A stretch of 64,000 nucleotides of DNA from Pectobacterium sp. CFBP8739. Its GTDB lineage: Bacteria > Pseudomonadota > Gammaproteobacteria > Enterobacterales > Enterobacteriaceae. The stretch's first letter is position 1. Each line of letters begins with the position of its first letter. The position numbers and the translations under genes are program-made. The DNA is taken from assembly GCF_013449375.1 (NCBI RefSeq), contig NZ_JACDRR010000011.1, forward strand, positions 186,001 through 250,000, read 5' to 3'. The notes under the pieces were generated by a model. It saw only the letters and a list, made by a program, of their open reading frames with translations. It was not told the DNA's origin and made no database searches. This document shows positions 53,179-63,153 of this stretch, piece by piece.

Positions 53179-55053
53179 ATGTTGCTATTGCCAGAATGTG
53201 GATATGTGGCGCTGTTGCTGGCGGTGTGCGCCGGTGTAGCGACGGCGTTGCTGACATTTTCAGGCTACTCCCTGCGCTGGTCGGGCACGTACCGACTGGC
53301 GCGGTGCTGGACGTTGGTGCTGTTTGGCCTGGTACTGTTTGCGTTTGTCGCGCTGACGCTGAGCGTGGTGCAGGATGATTTCTCCGTTAACTACGTCGCC
53401 CAGCATAGCCATCGTGATTTACCGCTGGGGCTAAAAATGGCGGCGGTCTGGGGCGGACATGAAGGATCGCTGCTGCTGTGGCTGTTATGTTTAACTGGTT
53501 GGAGCGCCGCGTTCGCTTGCCGCTATCGTAAGGCGACAAACGATCTGTTCCCACTGACGTTGGCGGTGCTGGCGGTAATAGCGACCGCGCTGCTGGTGTT
53601 CATTGTCTTTTTCTCCGATCCCTTTGCGCGTCTCTTCCCGCCTGCGGTAGCGGGGAGGGATCTCAACCCCATGCTGCAACACATTGGCCTCATCCTCCAT
53701 CCGCCGTTGCTCTATCTGGGTTATGGCGGGTTAACCGTAAGTGCGGCACTGGCGTTAGCGACGCTGATTCACGGTGCGTTTACGGCACCGGTCGCCTGGA
53801 TTTGCTGGCGCTGGACGCTGCCCGCCTGGAGCCTGTTAACGCTGGGCATTATCCTCGGATCGTGGTGGGCCTATAACGAACTGGGCTGGGGAGGATGGTG
53901 GTTCTGGGATCCGGTAGAGAACGCCTCGCTGCTCCCGTGGCTCACGGCCAGCGCATTACTACACAGTCTGTCTGTCACCCGCATGCGCGGCATCTTCCGC
54001 CATTGGTCGCTGATATTGGCGTTGCTGACGTTCATTTTATGCCTGCTGGGCACGCTGATTGTGCGCTCCGGGATACTGGTTTCCGTCCATGCCTTCGCCC
54101 TCGAACATGACCGCGCGGTGCCGCTATTTATCCTGTTTGCCTGCTTAAGTATGGCGGCGCTGGCGGTTTATGGCTGGCGTGCTCAGCTTGTCCGCTCTGT
54201 TGCCCGCTTCTCCGGCTGGTCGCGGGAAATCGCGATACTGCTGGTGCTGCTGTTATTCAGCGCCGTCGCCCTAGTGGTGCTGCTTGGCACGCTTTACCCG
54301 ATGATTTACGGGCTGGTGGGGTGGGGAAAGATCTCCGTGGGCGCGCCCTATTTTAACCGTGTGCTCTTGCCCTTCGGCGGGGTGATGCTGTTGCTCATTG
54401 GGATAGCGGCAGGTGGTTATTGGAAACGCAGCGCGCGATGGCCTGTGCGGCGTGTAGTCGTAACGCTGACGGTCGGTGTCGTCACCGCGCTGGTCTTATG
54501 GCCGTATGGGGTCGCCGTCGCACTGGCTGCGGGTTTGATCGGCTGGGTCATGGCCGCGCAGTGGTTGCAGCCGCTGTCGGCGATACGTCAGCAGCTTCCT
54601 GCATTGTTGGCGCATACGGGCGTGGCGCTGTTTGCTCTGGGGATTACATTTTCTGCGGGCAGCAAGCAGGAAATCAGCGTCAACGTGGGGCAGGGAGAAC
54701 AGGTCTCGCTGGGCGACTACCAATTTCGCTTTTTACAGCTGGATTTAGTGGCGGCGCAGAATTATACCGCAGAGCAGGCCGTGATTGCGATTTATCGCGG
54801 CGATTCGCCAATCGCCCGCATTATGCCGGAGCGCCGTTATTACAACGCACGCAAGCAGCAGATGATTGAACCGGGTATTGCCTGGGGGCCGATCAGGGAA
54901 TGGTATGCCGTGATGGGAGAGAAAACCGGCGAAAACCGCTACGCCATGCGTTTCTATGTGCAAACTGGCGTCCGCTGGGTGTGGGGCGGCGGCCTGTTGA
55001 TGGTCGTGGGCGCACTGCTGGGGTGGTTCAGAGGAAGAAAAGCCTATGACTAA
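53179..55053 (+). CDS. nrfE: Haem lyase subunit NrfE (CcmF-like)
   Basis: NrfE is a CcmF paralogue that, with NrfF and NrfG, attaches haem to the unusual CWSCK site of NrfA. The 624-residue polytopic protein shows [34 protein letters not shown] and the WWD-type haem motif [21 protein letters not shown], then VRSGILVSVHAF. The first codon is ATG at 53179 after AAGAGG; the previous TTG is not needed. It is longer than the 552-residue E. coli NrfE and closer to CcmF in length, with a large periplasmic C-terminal domain. Confidence 0.94.
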   Translation: MLLLPECGYVALLLAVCAGVATALLTFSGYSLRWSGTYRLARCWTLVLFGLVLFAFVALTLSVVQDDFSVNYVAQHSHRDLPLGLKMAAVWGGHEGSLLLWLLCLTGWSAAFACRYRKATNDLFPLTLAVLAVIATALLVFIVFFSDPFARLFPPAVAGRDLNPMLQHIGLILHPPLLYLGYGGLTVSAALALATLIHGAFTAPVAWICWRWTLPAWSLLTLGIILGSWWAYNELGWGGWWFWDPVENASLLPWLTASALLHSLSVTRMRGIFRHWSLILALLTFILCLLGTLIVRSGILVSVHAFALEHDRAVPLFILFACLSMAALAVYGWRAQLVRSVARFSGWSREIAILLVLLLFSAVALVVLLGTLYPMIYGLVGWGKISVGAPYFNRVLLPFGGVMLLLIGIAAGGYWKRSARWPVRRVVVTLTVGVVTALVLWPYGVAVALAAGLIGWVMAAQWLQPLSAIRQQLPALLAHTGVALFALGITFSAGSKQEISVNVGQGEQVSLGDYQFRFLQLDLVAAQNYTAEQAVIAIYRGDSPIARIMPERRYYNARKQQMIEPGIAWGPIREWYAVMGEKTGENRYAMRFYVQTGVRWVWGGGLLMVVGALLGWFRGRKAYD

Positions 55054-55447
55054 ACACATTGCGTTTCTTCTTATGCTGCTGACTTTCTCTGTGCAGGCTC
55101 AAGTGGTGGATACCTGGGCGTTTTCCAGTCAGGCACAGCGGCAGGAAGCGATGGCGATTGCCGGCGAATTGCGCTGCCCACAATGTCAGAACCAGAGCCT
55201 GCTGGAATCGAATTCGCCCGTCGCGGTCAGCATGCGCCATGAGGTCTTTTCCATGGTGGGACAGGGCAAGGACAAGTCAGACATTATCGCCTTTATGAAT
55301 CAACGCTATGGCGATTTTGTTCAGTACAACCCGCCGATGAAAATGCAAACGGGCATTCTCTGGTTCACTCCGCTGTTTTTGCTGTTAGCGATTGCCGTTA
55401 TCGCGTGGCGGGTGATACGGCGACAGAACCGTGGGGCAAGCTTATGA
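55046..55447 (+). CDS. nrfF: Haem lyase thioredox subunit NrfF (CcmH-like)
   Basis: NrfF is a small membrane-anchored protein of the CcmH family. It reduces apocytochrome cysteines with its [16 protein letters not shown] motif (Cys44 and Cys47). The 133-residue product has a signal sequence, the conserved motif and a C-terminal membrane helix ([20 protein letters not shown]). It overlaps nrfE by eight bases and nrfG by four (ATGA). Confidence 0.95.
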   Translation: MTKHIAFLLMLLTFSVQAQVVDTWAFSSQAQRQEAMAIAGELRCPQCQNQSLLESNSPVAVSMRHEVFSMVGQGKDKSDIIAFMNQRYGDFVQYNPPMKMQTGILWFTPLFLLLAIAVIAWRVIRRQNRGASL

Positions 55448-56274
55448 ACCTGTTAAATCTCGTATTCATTGCTGTCGCGATTACGATTCTGGCTGCCGGG
55501 CTGTTATGGCCGCTGTTGCCCCAACGCAAGCCGGAAGGGGAGGACAAGCTACTGCGTTTAGCCGATCGCATCTGGCACTTTCAGTGCGAGCAGGCAGGGA
55601 AGCATCTTTCTGAACATGAAGCCCGAATGCTGGGTCGCGAACTGTCTCACGACCTGCCGTTAACGTCATCCTCTTCTTCTGCACCGCGCCCGATGCCTGT
55701 CATCGCCGTAGCAGTTGCGATCGTCGCTATCCTGTTGGGCAGTGCGATGTTCTACATGCTAAGTCCGCGTGCAGCGCTGGTTCAGGCGGAACGCCAGCGG
55801 CTGGCCGATCCGCTACACGATTTTAGTGTCGCGCAGCAGCAGGAAAAGCAGCTTGCTGCCTTGCAGGGCAACATTCGTAAAACGCCGGGCGACAGCGTCC
55901 TCTGGGCTGAACTGGGTGAATATTATCTTTACCGCAACGCGTATGACAACGCGCTGCGCGCCTATCGGCAGGCGATTGCGCTGAAGGGCGATAGCGCGGA
56001 GCTGTATTCAGCGCTGGCGACGGTGTTGTATTACCAGGCGGGTCAGAGCGTCACGCCATCGATGCAGGAAATGGTCGATAACGCGCTGGCGCTGGATGCC
56101 AATGAAGTGACGGCGCTGATGCTGCTGGCGTCTGATGCGTTCCTGAAAGCGGACTATGCGCGCGCGATTACGCTTTGGCAGCGCCTGCTGGATACCTACA
56201 GCCCGCGGGTTAATCGTGTCCAGTTGATCGAAGCAATCAACACGGCAACGCTGCTGAAGAACAGCCAGAAATAG
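55444..56274 (+). CDS. nrfG: TPR subunit NrfG of the NrfEFG haem lyase
   Basis: NrfG binds apocytochrome near its C-terminus through TPR repeats and presents it to NrfEF. The 276-residue protein has two membrane helices ([20 protein letters not shown] and about residues 85-110) and then TPR units ([20 protein letters not shown], and on). It is larger than the 198-residue E. coli NrfG because it keeps the N-terminal CcmI-like membrane part, so it looks like a full CcmI paralogue. It is the last nrf gene. Confidence 0.93.
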   Translation: MNLLNLVFIAVAITILAAGLLWPLLPQRKPEGEDKLLRLADRIWHFQCEQAGKHLSEHEARMLGRELSHDLPLTSSSSSAPRPMPVIAVAVAIVAILLGSAMFYMLSPRAALVQAERQRLADPLHDFSVAQQQEKQLAALQGNIRKTPGDSVLWAELGEYYLYRNAYDNALRAYRQAIALKGDSAELYSALATVLYYQAGQSVTPSMQEMVDNALALDANEVTALMLLASDAFLKADYARAITLWQRLLDTYSPRVNRVQLIEAINTATLLKNSQK

Positions 56275-56397
56275 TGCGCGATAACCCTTGAATCAGAGGG
56301 ACAAGCACGACTTTTTGCACCGTCATAATGACGAGAATAACCGGAATCACCGATTTTATTGATCTCAATAAAAAAGATTAACTCTTTAGGGTTACGG

Positions 56398-56411
56398 CCC
56401 CCGAGAGGGGG
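56398..56411. terminator. GC-rich mini-hairpin after nrf
   Basis: CCCCC-GAGA-GGGGG forms a compact hairpin with a GNRA loop about 125 bases after nrfG. There is no T-run, so it may be an RNA 3'-end or leader structure rather than an intrinsic terminator. Confidence 0.35.
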
Positions 56412-56432
56412 AGTAAGGGCGCCATGTTATTC

Positions 56433-56447
56433 TATACCCAGGGTATA
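56433..56447. promoter_or_regulatory. Perfect 7-bp dyad before ccmA
   Basis: TATACCC-A-GGGTATA is a perfect dyad about 30-45 bases before the ccmA start. It does not fit the NarL/NarP 7-2-7 rule. It may be an operator, or the paired ends of a deleted repeat element whose termini read TATACCC and GGGTATA. Confidence 0.35.
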
Positions 56448-56475
56448 TGGCATTAGAAAGTAGGAGTACACCCCG

Positions 56476-57108
56476 ATGTTAGAAGCGCGCGACGTGGTTT
56501 GCATACGCGATGAGCATGTGCTGTTCAGCGCGTTGTCGTTTACGGCAAGCCCCGGAGAAATGGTGCAGATTGCCGGCGCTAACGGCGTGGGTAAAACGTC
56601 GCTGTTGCGTATTTTAAGTGGTCTTGCGACGCCAGAATCGGGGGAAATCTGCTGGCGGGGGCAACGTATTGATCGTATGCGCGAGCAGTTTAACCAGCAG
56701 CTTCTGTGGTTAGGCCATCAGCCGGGTATCAAGAGCGTCCTGACCGCTGAAGAAAACCTGCGCTTTTTCTATCCGCAACAGGATCAGGATGCACTCTGGC
56801 AAGCGTTGGCTGCTGTCGGGCTGGCAGGGTATGAAGACGTGCCCGTGGCGCGTCTTTCTGCTGGGCAACAGCGTCGCGTCGCGCTGGCGCGTTTGTGGAT
56901 TACCGACGTCCCGCTGTGGATTCTGGATGAACCGCTTACCGCGCTTGATGTGGCGGGCGTCGACATGCTGACGCAGCGTATGGAACACCATATTGCGTGC
57001 GGCGGCATCATCATTTTAACCACCCATCAGCCGCTGCGTCCGTTCGCACAGAGTATTCGTTGTATCTCGCTGACGCCGAGTGAGGGAACCCCATCATGCG
57101 GCGTCTGA
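56476..57108 (+). CDS. ccmA: Haem exporter/releaser ATPase CcmA
   Basis: CcmA is the ATPase of CcmABCD, which releases holo-CcmE from CcmC. The 210-residue protein has Walker [12 protein letters not shown], signature [14 protein letters not shown], Walker [13 protein letters not shown] and the switch His in TTHQPL. GTAGGAGTACACCCCG precedes the ATG. It starts the nine-gene ccm operon placed directly after nrf, whose products need it. Confidence 0.95.
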   Translation: MLEARDVVCIRDEHVLFSALSFTASPGEMVQIAGANGVGKTSLLRILSGLATPESGEICWRGQRIDRMREQFNQQLLWLGHQPGIKSVLTAEENLRFFYPQQDQDALWQALAAVGLAGYEDVPVARLSAGQQRRVALARLWITDVPLWILDEPLTALDVAGVDMLTQRMEHHIACGGIIILTTHQPLRPFAQSIRCISLTPSEGTPSCGV

Positions 57109-57752
57109 TTGCCAGAGAACTGCGCGTCGCGTTGCGCAATAACGCGGAAATCCTCAACCCGCTGTGGTTCTTCCTGATCGTCATCATTTTATTCCCTCTG
57201 GCCATTGGACCGGAGCCGCAGCTATTGATGCGTGTGGCGCCGGGCGTGGTGTGGGTCGCGGCACTGCTCGCGTCTCTGCTGGGGATGGATCGGCTTTTCC
57301 GCGACGACTATCAGGACGGGTCGCTGGAACAGCTGACGCTGCTGCCGTTGCCGCTGCCGCTAGTGGTGCTGGCGAAAGTGGTGGTGCACTGGATGGTCAG
57401 TGGGCTGCCTCTGTTACTGCTTTCCCCGCTGGCGGCGCTGTTGTTTGGGCTGGACAGCCACGGCTGGCGGGTAATGGCGCTCACGCTGTTGCTTTGCACG
57501 CCCACGCTCAGTTTTCTGGGGGCGATTGGGGCGGGATTAACGGTCGGGCTGCGCCGCAGCGGCGTGTTGTTAAGCTTGCTGGTCTTGCCGCTCACCATAC
57601 CGCTGTTGATTTTTGCGACGGCGGCGGTCGAGGCCGCCATGATGCAACTGCCGGTGGGCGGGTATCTGGCGATCCTCGGTGCTTTTCTGGCGGGCAGCGC
57701 CACCCTGAGCCCGTTTGCTACGGCAGCGGCGTTGCGGGTGAGCATACAGTAA
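57096..57752 (+). CDS. ccmB: Haem export membrane subunit CcmB
   Basis: CcmB is a 218-residue membrane protein with six helices and is the permease partner of CcmA. Typical motifs are [39 protein letters not shown] and [16 protein letters not shown]. It overlaps ccmA by 13 bases and is followed by a 67-base gap to ccmC. Confidence 0.95.
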   Translation: MRRLIARELRVALRNNAEILNPLWFFLIVIILFPLAIGPEPQLLMRVAPGVVWVAALLASLLGMDRLFRDDYQDGSLEQLTLLPLPLPLVVLAKVVVHWMVSGLPLLLLSPLAALLFGLDSHGWRVMALTLLLCTPTLSFLGAIGAGLTVGLRRSGVLLSLLVLPLTIPLLIFATAAVEAAMMQLPVGGYLAILGAFLAGSATLSPFATAAALRVSIQ

Positions 57753-57819
57753 TTTTCCGATCTCAGGATCGCCTTCATCGTCCCGCTGGGATGAGTTTTA
57801 CGCAGAGTGAGCACACGTT

Positions 57820-58560
57820 ATGTTGAAAAAGCACTATCAGCTTACGCAGCCGGATCGCCTCTATGGCCTTTGCGGCAGGCTTATCCCCTGGTTTGCCCTG
57901 CTTAGCGCGGCGCTGTTGATCGGCGGTTGCCTACTGGGATTTGGATTTGCGCCGGCGGATTATCAGCAGGGGCAAGGGTATCGCATCATGTACCTGCACG
58001 TGCCGGCGGCCGTGTGGTCGATAGGCGTTTATGCCGTGATGGCGATATTTGCGCTGATCGGGATAATTCGGCAGTCAAAAACGGCGGAGCTTGCCGTGGC
58101 GGCAATGGCACCGGTCGGCGCGGTGTTTACCTTTATAGCGTTAACGACGGGCGCCACCTGGGGCAAACCGATGTGGGGAACCTGGTGGGTCTGGGATGCA
58201 CGCCTGACGTCGGAACTCGTTCTACTGTTTCTGTACGTGGGCATCATCGCGCTCTACAACGCGTTTGACGATCGCCGTCTTGCCGGTCGTGCGGCGGCCA
58301 TTCTGGTGCTGGTGGGCGTAGTGAATTTACCCATCATCCATTTCTCGGTCGAGTGGTGGAATACCCTGCATCAAGCATCGACAAAAATGCAGAAAACGAT
58401 CGATCCCGCCATGCGTCTCCCGCTGCGCATCATGATGCTAGGCTTTATGAGTTTATTCGTGACGTTGTCACTCATGCGGTTGCGTAACTTGATACTGGTA
58501 CAGCAGCGCCGCGCCCCCTGGGTGGCTGCGCTGCTTAATAAAGGAGGAATAGCCCGATGA
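57820..58560 (+). CDS. ccmC: Haem-handling protein CcmC
   Basis: CcmC loads haem onto CcmE. The 246-residue polytopic protein has the WWD motif [20 protein letters not shown] with flanking haem-ligand histidines ([11 protein letters not shown] and [12 protein letters not shown]). It overlaps ccmD by four bases. No anomaly seen. Confidence 0.96.
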   Translation: MLKKHYQLTQPDRLYGLCGRLIPWFALLSAALLIGGCLLGFGFAPADYQQGQGYRIMYLHVPAAVWSIGVYAVMAIFALIGIIRQSKTAELAVAAMAPVGAVFTFIALTTGATWGKPMWGTWWVWDARLTSELVLLFLYVGIIALYNAFDDRRLAGRAAAILVLVGVVNLPIIHFSVEWWNTLHQASTKMQKTIDPAMRLPLRIMMLGFMSLFVTLSLMRLRNLILVQQRRAPWVAALLNKGGIAR

Positions 58561-58778
58561 ACATCGCTTTCACAAGCTGGCAGGATTTCTTTGCGATGGG
58601 TGGCTATGCCTTTTACGTCTGGCTGGCCGCAGTGCTCACGCTGTTACCGCTGAGTGCGTTGGTCGGTCATACCCTCTGGCATCGTCGTACATTGATGAAC
58701 GACATCCGCCGCCAGCAGGCGCGCGAGCAGCGCAAAAGCACGGCCCGCCAGTCGAAAACGGTGGAGGTGGTGCAATGA
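58557..58778 (+). CDS. ccmD: Small membrane protein CcmD
   Basis: CcmD is a 73-residue single-span protein that stabilises the CcmC-CcmE complex and helps release holo-CcmE. It has the typical [16 protein letters not shown] helix and a basic cytoplasmic tail ([20 protein letters not shown]). It overlaps ccmC and ccmE by four bases each. Confidence 0.94.
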   Translation: MNIAFTSWQDFFAMGGYAFYVWLAAVLTLLPLSALVGHTLWHRRTLMNDIRRQQAREQRKSTARQSKTVEVVQ

Positions 58779-59254
58779 GTGTACCGAAAACTCGCCTCTA
58801 TGCCATTCTGGCAGTCATTTGCGGCGCGGTGTTGACGATTGCGTTGACGCTCTATGCACTGAGCTCAAATATCGATCTCTTTTATACGCCCAGCGAAATT
58901 CTTTATGGCAAGAACGAAACGCAGGAAAAACCGGCGATCGGGCAGCGCTTGCGCGTCGGCGGCATGGTGATGCCGGGCAGCGTGCGTCGCGACAGCCAAA
59001 GTCTGGAAGTTCGCTTCACCGTTTATGATGCGCAGGGCTCCGTGGAGGTGACCTATAACGGAATGCTGCCAGATCTGTTCCGCGAGGGGCAAGGGGTGGT
59101 AGCACAGGGCATTCTGGACACCGACGATCACATCGTGGCGAAAGAAGTGCTTGCCCGACATGATGAAAACTACACGCCACCGGAAATTAAGGCGGCGATG
59201 GAAGGGCAAAACGGTCATGCAACGGCAGCGGGCACAGAGGGTAAACGGTTATGA
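58775..59254 (+). CDS. ccmE: Haem chaperone CcmE
   Basis: CcmE carries haem covalently in the periplasm and gives it to the CcmFGH lyase. The 159-residue protein has an N-terminal membrane anchor, an OB-fold domain ([19 protein letters not shown]) and the haem-binding motif [12 protein letters not shown] with His129 and Tyr133. It overlaps ccmF by four bases. Confidence 0.96.
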   Translation: MSVPKTRLYAILAVICGAVLTIALTLYALSSNIDLFYTPSEILYGKNETQEKPAIGQRLRVGGMVMPGSVRRDSQSLEVRFTVYDAQGSVEVTYNGMLPDLFREGQGVVAQGILDTDDHIVAKEVLARHDENYTPPEIKAAMEGQNGHATAAGTEGKRL

Positions 59255-61206
59255 TGCCTGAAGTAGGCAATTATCTGCTCTGTCTGGCGCTGGGCGTCGC
59301 GCTGTTGCTCAGCGTGTATCCGCTGTGGGGTGCGTCGCGTCAGGATACGCGTCTGATGGCGCTGGCGCGTCCGCTTGCCTGGGCGCTGTTTGCCTGTATT
59401 TTGGCGTCGTTCCTCGTGTTGGTGCATGCGCTGGTGATCAATGATTTCACCGTCCTCTACGTAGCCAACAACTCGAACCGCGCGTTACCGGTATGGTATC
59501 GCGTGGCGGCAGCGTGGGGCGCACATGAAGGGTCGCTGCTGCTCTGGGTGCTGCTGATGAGCGGCTGGACCTTCGCCGTGGCAGTGTTCAGCCGTGGAAT
59601 GTCGCTGGATGCGGTCGCCCGCGTGCTGGCCGTCATGGGGATGATTAATGTCGGCTTCTTGCTGTTCATCATACTGACGTCGAATCCCTTTACGCGCACG
59701 CTGCCGGACTACCCGATTGACGGGCGCGATCTCAATCCGCTGTTGCAGGATGTCGGGTTAATCTTCCACCCACCCTTGCTCTACATGGGCTATGTCGGGT
59801 TCTCCGTGGCGTTTGCCTTTGCGGTCGCTTCGCTGCTGGCGGAACGGCTGGACAGTGCATGGGCCCGCTGGTCCCGACCGTGGACGCAGGCGGCGTGGTC
59901 ATTCCTAACGCTGGGTATCGTGCTGGGTTCGGGCTGGGCGTATTACGAGCTCGGCTGGGGCGGCTGGTGGTTCTGGGATCCGGTAGAGAATGCGTCATTG
60001 ATGCCATGGCTGGTGGGCACGGCGCTGCTGCATTCGCTGTCGGTCACCGAAAAGCGCGGCAGCTTCAAAGCCTGGACGGTACTGCTGGCTATCGGCGCAT
60101 TCTCGCTCTGTCTGCTAGGGACGTTTCTGGTACGTTCCGGCGTATTGGTATCGGTGCACGCATTTGCCTCCGATCCGGCGCGCGGCATGTTTATTCTCGC
60201 GTTTCTGGTTATCGTCATCGGTGGTTCTTTGCTGCTGTTTGCCATCAAAGGCAACCGGGTACGAGCGCGGGTCACGAACTCGCTCTGGTCGCGTGAGACT
60301 TTCCTGCTCGGCAATAACCTGATCCTGATAGCGGCCACGCTTGTGGTACTACTGGGAACGTTGCTGCCGCTGGTGCATAAGCAGTTGGGCTTGGGCAGCA
60401 TCTCGATTGGCACACCGTTCTTCAACTCCATGTTTACCTTATTAATGGCACCGTTTGCCTTACTGCTGGGCGTAGGGCCGCTGGTTCGCTGGCGACGAGA
60501 TGAACCGCAAAAGCTGCGTAAGCTGCTGCTGATTGCGTTGGCCGTGACTGCGGCATTGTCGCTGCTGCTGCCGTGGCTGTTACAGGATTCGCTGGTTGCC
60601 ATGACGGTGGTTGGTCTGTCGATGGCGCTGTGGGTGTTCTTCTTAACGGTATACGAGCTGCATAGCAATTCCACCCGTCGTCATGGTCTGCTGCGTGGTT
60701 TGACCACGCTCTCACTGAGCCAATGGGGCATGGTGTGCGGTCATATTGGGCTGGCGGTGACGGTCGTCGGGATCGCCTTTAGCCAGAATTATAGCGTTGA
60801 GCGGGATGTGCGGATGCGGGTGGGCGACAGTATTCAGATCCACGATTATCGTTTTACGTTTCAAGGCGTGCGTGATGTCGTGGGGCCGAACTGGCAAAGC
60901 GCTAAAGGAACGATTGAGGTGACGCACAACGGCAAACCGGAAGCGACACTGAAGGCGGAAAAACGCTTTTACAACACCAGCGGCGCGATCATGACGGAAG
61001 CCGCCATTGATGCGGGTGTGACGCGCGATCTTTACGCCGCCTTGAGTGAAAAGCTGGATGACGGGAGCTGGGCGGTGCGGCTGTATTACAAACCCTTTAT
61101 CCGCTGGATTTGGTACGGCGGCGCGCTGATGGCGTTAGGCGGCATCCTGTGTATGTTCGATCCGCGCTATCGCCTGCGCCGCGCTGTTAGGGAGGCATCA
61201 TCATGA
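59251..61206 (+). CDS. ccmF: Cytochrome c haem lyase subunit CcmF
   Basis: CcmF is the haem lyase core that joins haem from CcmE to apocytochromes. The 651-residue protein has about 15 membrane helices. Its conserved motifs are [35 protein letters not shown], the WWD motif [18 protein letters not shown], and [14 protein letters not shown] second ATG one codon in (59254) is equally possible. NrfE upstream is a paralogue. Confidence 0.96.
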   Translation: MMPEVGNYLLCLALGVALLLSVYPLWGASRQDTRLMALARPLAWALFACILASFLVLVHALVINDFTVLYVANNSNRALPVWYRVAAAWGAHEGSLLLWVLLMSGWTFAVAVFSRGMSLDAVARVLAVMGMINVGFLLFIILTSNPFTRTLPDYPIDGRDLNPLLQDVGLIFHPPLLYMGYVGFSVAFAFAVASLLAERLDSAWARWSRPWTQAAWSFLTLGIVLGSGWAYYELGWGGWWFWDPVENASLMPWLVGTALLHSLSVTEKRGSFKAWTVLLAIGAFSLCLLGTFLVRSGVLVSVHAFASDPARGMFILAFLVIVIGGSLLLFAIKGNRVRARVTNSLWSRETFLLGNNLILIAATLVVLLGTLLPLVHKQLGLGSISIGTPFFNSMFTLLMAPFALLLGVGPLVRWRRDEPQKLRKLLLIALAVTAALSLLLPWLLQDSLVAMTVVGLSMALWVFFLTVYELHSNSTRRHGLLRGLTTLSLSQWGMVCGHIGLAVTVVGIAFSQNYSVERDVRMRVGDSIQIHDYRFTFQGVRDVVGPNWQSAKGTIEVTHNGKPEATLKAEKRFYNTSGAIMTEAAIDAGVTRDLYAALSEKLDDGSWAVRLYYKPFIRWIWYGGALMALGGILCMFDPRYRLRRAVREASS

Positions 61207-61760
61207 GCCGCAAAATCTTGTTAATCCCGCTCGTCCTGTTTTTACTGCTGGCGGTGGCCTTGCTGTGGCAACTGGTGCGCAACAGCGACGGTGACGATCC
61301 GATGAGGCTGGAGTCGGCTCTGATTGGTAAACCGATTCCCGCATTTCGTCTTGAATCACTGGATCAACCGGGAAAGGTCTATAACCAATCTGAACTGAGC
61401 GATGGCAAACCGCTGCTGCTGAACGTCTGGGCGACGTGGTGCCCGACGTGCCGTGCCGAGCATCAATTTCTCAACACGCTGGCGGCGCAGGGGATTCGCG
61501 TCGTAGGCATGAATTATAAAGATGAACGCCCCAAAGCGGTGGAGTGGTTGAAGACGCTAGGCAACCCCTATGCAATGAGCCTGTTTGATGGTGACGGTAT
61601 GTTGGGGCTGGATCTGGGCGTGTATGGCGCACCGGAAACCTTCCTGATCGACGGGAAAGGTATCATTCGCTATCGCCACGCGGGCGATCTCAACATGCAG
61701 GTGTGGCAAGAAACGCTGCAACCGCTGTGGGAGAAATACAGCAAGGAGGGGGGCGCATGA
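61203..61760 (+). CDS. ccmG: Periplasmic thioredoxin CcmG/DsbE
   Basis: CcmG is a membrane-anchored thioredoxin that keeps apocytochrome cysteines reduced for haem attachment. The 185-residue protein has an N-terminal membrane helix (ILLIPLVLFLLLAVALLWQL) and the active site LNVWATWCPTCRAEH with Cys80 and Cys83. It overlaps ccmF and ccmH by four bases. Confidence 0.96.
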   Translation: MSRKILLIPLVLFLLLAVALLWQLVRNSDGDDPMRLESALIGKPIPAFRLESLDQPGKVYNQSELSDGKPLLLNVWATWCPTCRAEHQFLNTLAAQGIRVVGMNYKDERPKAVEWLKTLGNPYAMSLFDGDGMLGLDLGVYGAPETFLIDGKGIIRYRHAGDLNMQVWQETLQPLWEKYSKEGGA

Positions 61761-62215
61761 AAGTGCTGAGTTTCCTTGGTGCATTGCTGCTGTCGTTCAG
61801 CGTACTGGCGTCCTCCGAGGTACTGCGTTTTGACAACGACACGCAGGAGCAACAGTTTCGTGAATTAACCATGCAACTGCGCTGCCCGAAATGCCAAAAC
61901 AACAGCATTGCCGATTCCAATTCGATGATTGCCTCGGATATGCGGCAGAAAGTGTACGAGCTGATGCAGCAGGGGCAAACGAAAGAGCAGGTTGTCGATT
62001 ATATGGTGGATCGTTACGGCTACTTTGTGACATATCAACCGCCGATTACGCCTTTTACCATACTGCTATGGCTGCTGCCGGCACTGTTTCTGGCGACGGG
62101 GGCGTGGATGATTATTCGGCGTGCGCACCGAATCCGAAGTACCAAAGAACCCATGAGCGAACAGGATAAAAAGCGCTTGCAGACGCTGTTGGGACGTGAG
62201 GAGAAATCGGAATGA
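61757..62215 (+). CDS. ccmH: Apocytochrome thioredox protein CcmH
   Basis: CcmH is a 152-residue redox protein with the LRCPKCQNNSIADSNS motif (Cys43 and Cys46), a signal peptide (MKVLSFLGALLLSFSVLASS) and a C-terminal membrane helix. It is separate from CcmI here, whereas E. coli CcmH is a single fusion of both. NrfF upstream is its paralogue. Confidence 0.95.
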   Translation: MKVLSFLGALLLSFSVLASSEVLRFDNDTQEQQFRELTMQLRCPKCQNNSIADSNSMIASDMRQKVYELMQQGQTKEQVVDYMVDRYGYFVTYQPPITPFTILLWLLPALFLATGAWMIIRRAHRIRSTKEPMSEQDKKRLQTLLGREEKSE

Positions 62216-63081
62216 TGCTACTGACTGCAACCATTGTGCTCTCGCTGATGGCGCTTTCTGCGCTGCTGCTTGCACCGTGGTCGTCACGGGGCGAATACGA
62301 TCGTGATGCGATTAATCAGGCGCTGTATCGCGACCGTCTGCGTGAGCTGACTGCGGATGTGGCCAATGAGCAGGAACGCGCTCAACTGGTTGAAGAACTC
62401 CAGCATACGCTATTGCAGGATATTCCCGACGGCGCGAAGGCACAGCAGCGTCCGCTAAACCGCTGGATTTTGCTGCCGGGCATGCTGTTGCTGGTTATGG
62501 TCAGCCTCGGCGTATTTTGGAAGACGTCTGCGGTTAAGCGGGTGCAGGAATTGCAGCAGGTTGTTGCGCTAGCGCCTGAACTCATGACGCGAGCATTAGA
62601 TCCGGATGCTGAACCGCTGACTCTTGAAGAGGTCGCGCGTCTCGGTTTGGGGCTGCGTAGTCAACTGGAATCTCAGCCAGATAATCCCCAAGACTGGTGG
62701 ATGTTGGGGCGCATTGCGGGCTTGCTGAACAACTACGACATGTCCGTGCAGGCGTTTGCTAAAGCGTTCCAACTCGATCCGAAGAATACGGATCTGGCGC
62801 TGGACTATGCCGACCTGCTGTCGCGATCTACCGACCCGCGTGATAGCCAACGCGGTGGTGAGATGCTGCGTGAACTGATGAATTCCGGCTCGACCAATGT
62901 CCGCGTGCTGAGCCTGCTGGCTTTCAATGCTTATGAAGCCCAGCGCTATCAGGATGCGATTGACGCCTGGCAAATGATGCTGAAACTGCTCCCGCAAAAC
63001 GACACGCGCCGTGCGGTTATCGAACGCAGCGTCGGACAGGCGAAAGCATCGCTGTCGGTTCAGGCAACGACGGGGAAGTAA
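62212..63081 (+). CDS. ccmI: TPR haem-lyase subunit CcmI
   Basis: CcmI is the apocytochrome chaperone of the Ccm system. The 289-residue protein has two membrane helices (about 1-20 and 85-105) and a periplasmic TPR domain (WWMLGRIAGLLNNYDMSVQA, FAKAFQLDPKNTDLALDYAD). It corresponds to the C-terminal part of E. coli CcmH. A double ATG gives 62212 or 62215 as start, overlapping ccmH. It is the last gene of the operon and is followed by a clear terminator. Confidence 0.93.
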   Translation: MMLLTATIVLSLMALSALLLAPWSSRGEYDRDAINQALYRDRLRELTADVANEQERAQLVEELQHTLLQDIPDGAKAQQRPLNRWILLPGMLLLVMVSLGVFWKTSAVKRVQELQQVVALAPELMTRALDPDAEPLTLEEVARLGLGLRSQLESQPDNPQDWWMLGRIAGLLNNYDMSVQAFAKAFQLDPKNTDLALDYADLLSRSTDPRDSQRGGEMLRELMNSGSTNVRVLSLLAFNAYEAQRYQDAIDAWQMMLKLLPQNDTRRAVIERSVGQAKASLSVQATTGK

Positions 63082-63107
63082 ATTCTTTTTATCTTCATAA
63101 AATAACG

Positions 63108-63134
63108 AAAGGGCGATATATCGCCCTTTTGTCA
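63108..63134 (+). terminator. Intrinsic terminator of the ccm operon
   Basis: AAAGGGCGATA and TATCGCCCTTT (63108-63129) make a perfect self-complementary stem, followed by further T residues. It lies about 27 bases past the ccmI stop. Confidence 0.85.
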
Positions 63135-63153
63135 TTTCTGTTGTTACGACGAA

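Noticed and set aside
56359-56372. TTGATCTCAATAAA as an FNR box for ccm
   Set aside because: The right half ATAAA matches ATCAA at only three of five positions, which is too weak to list as a site.
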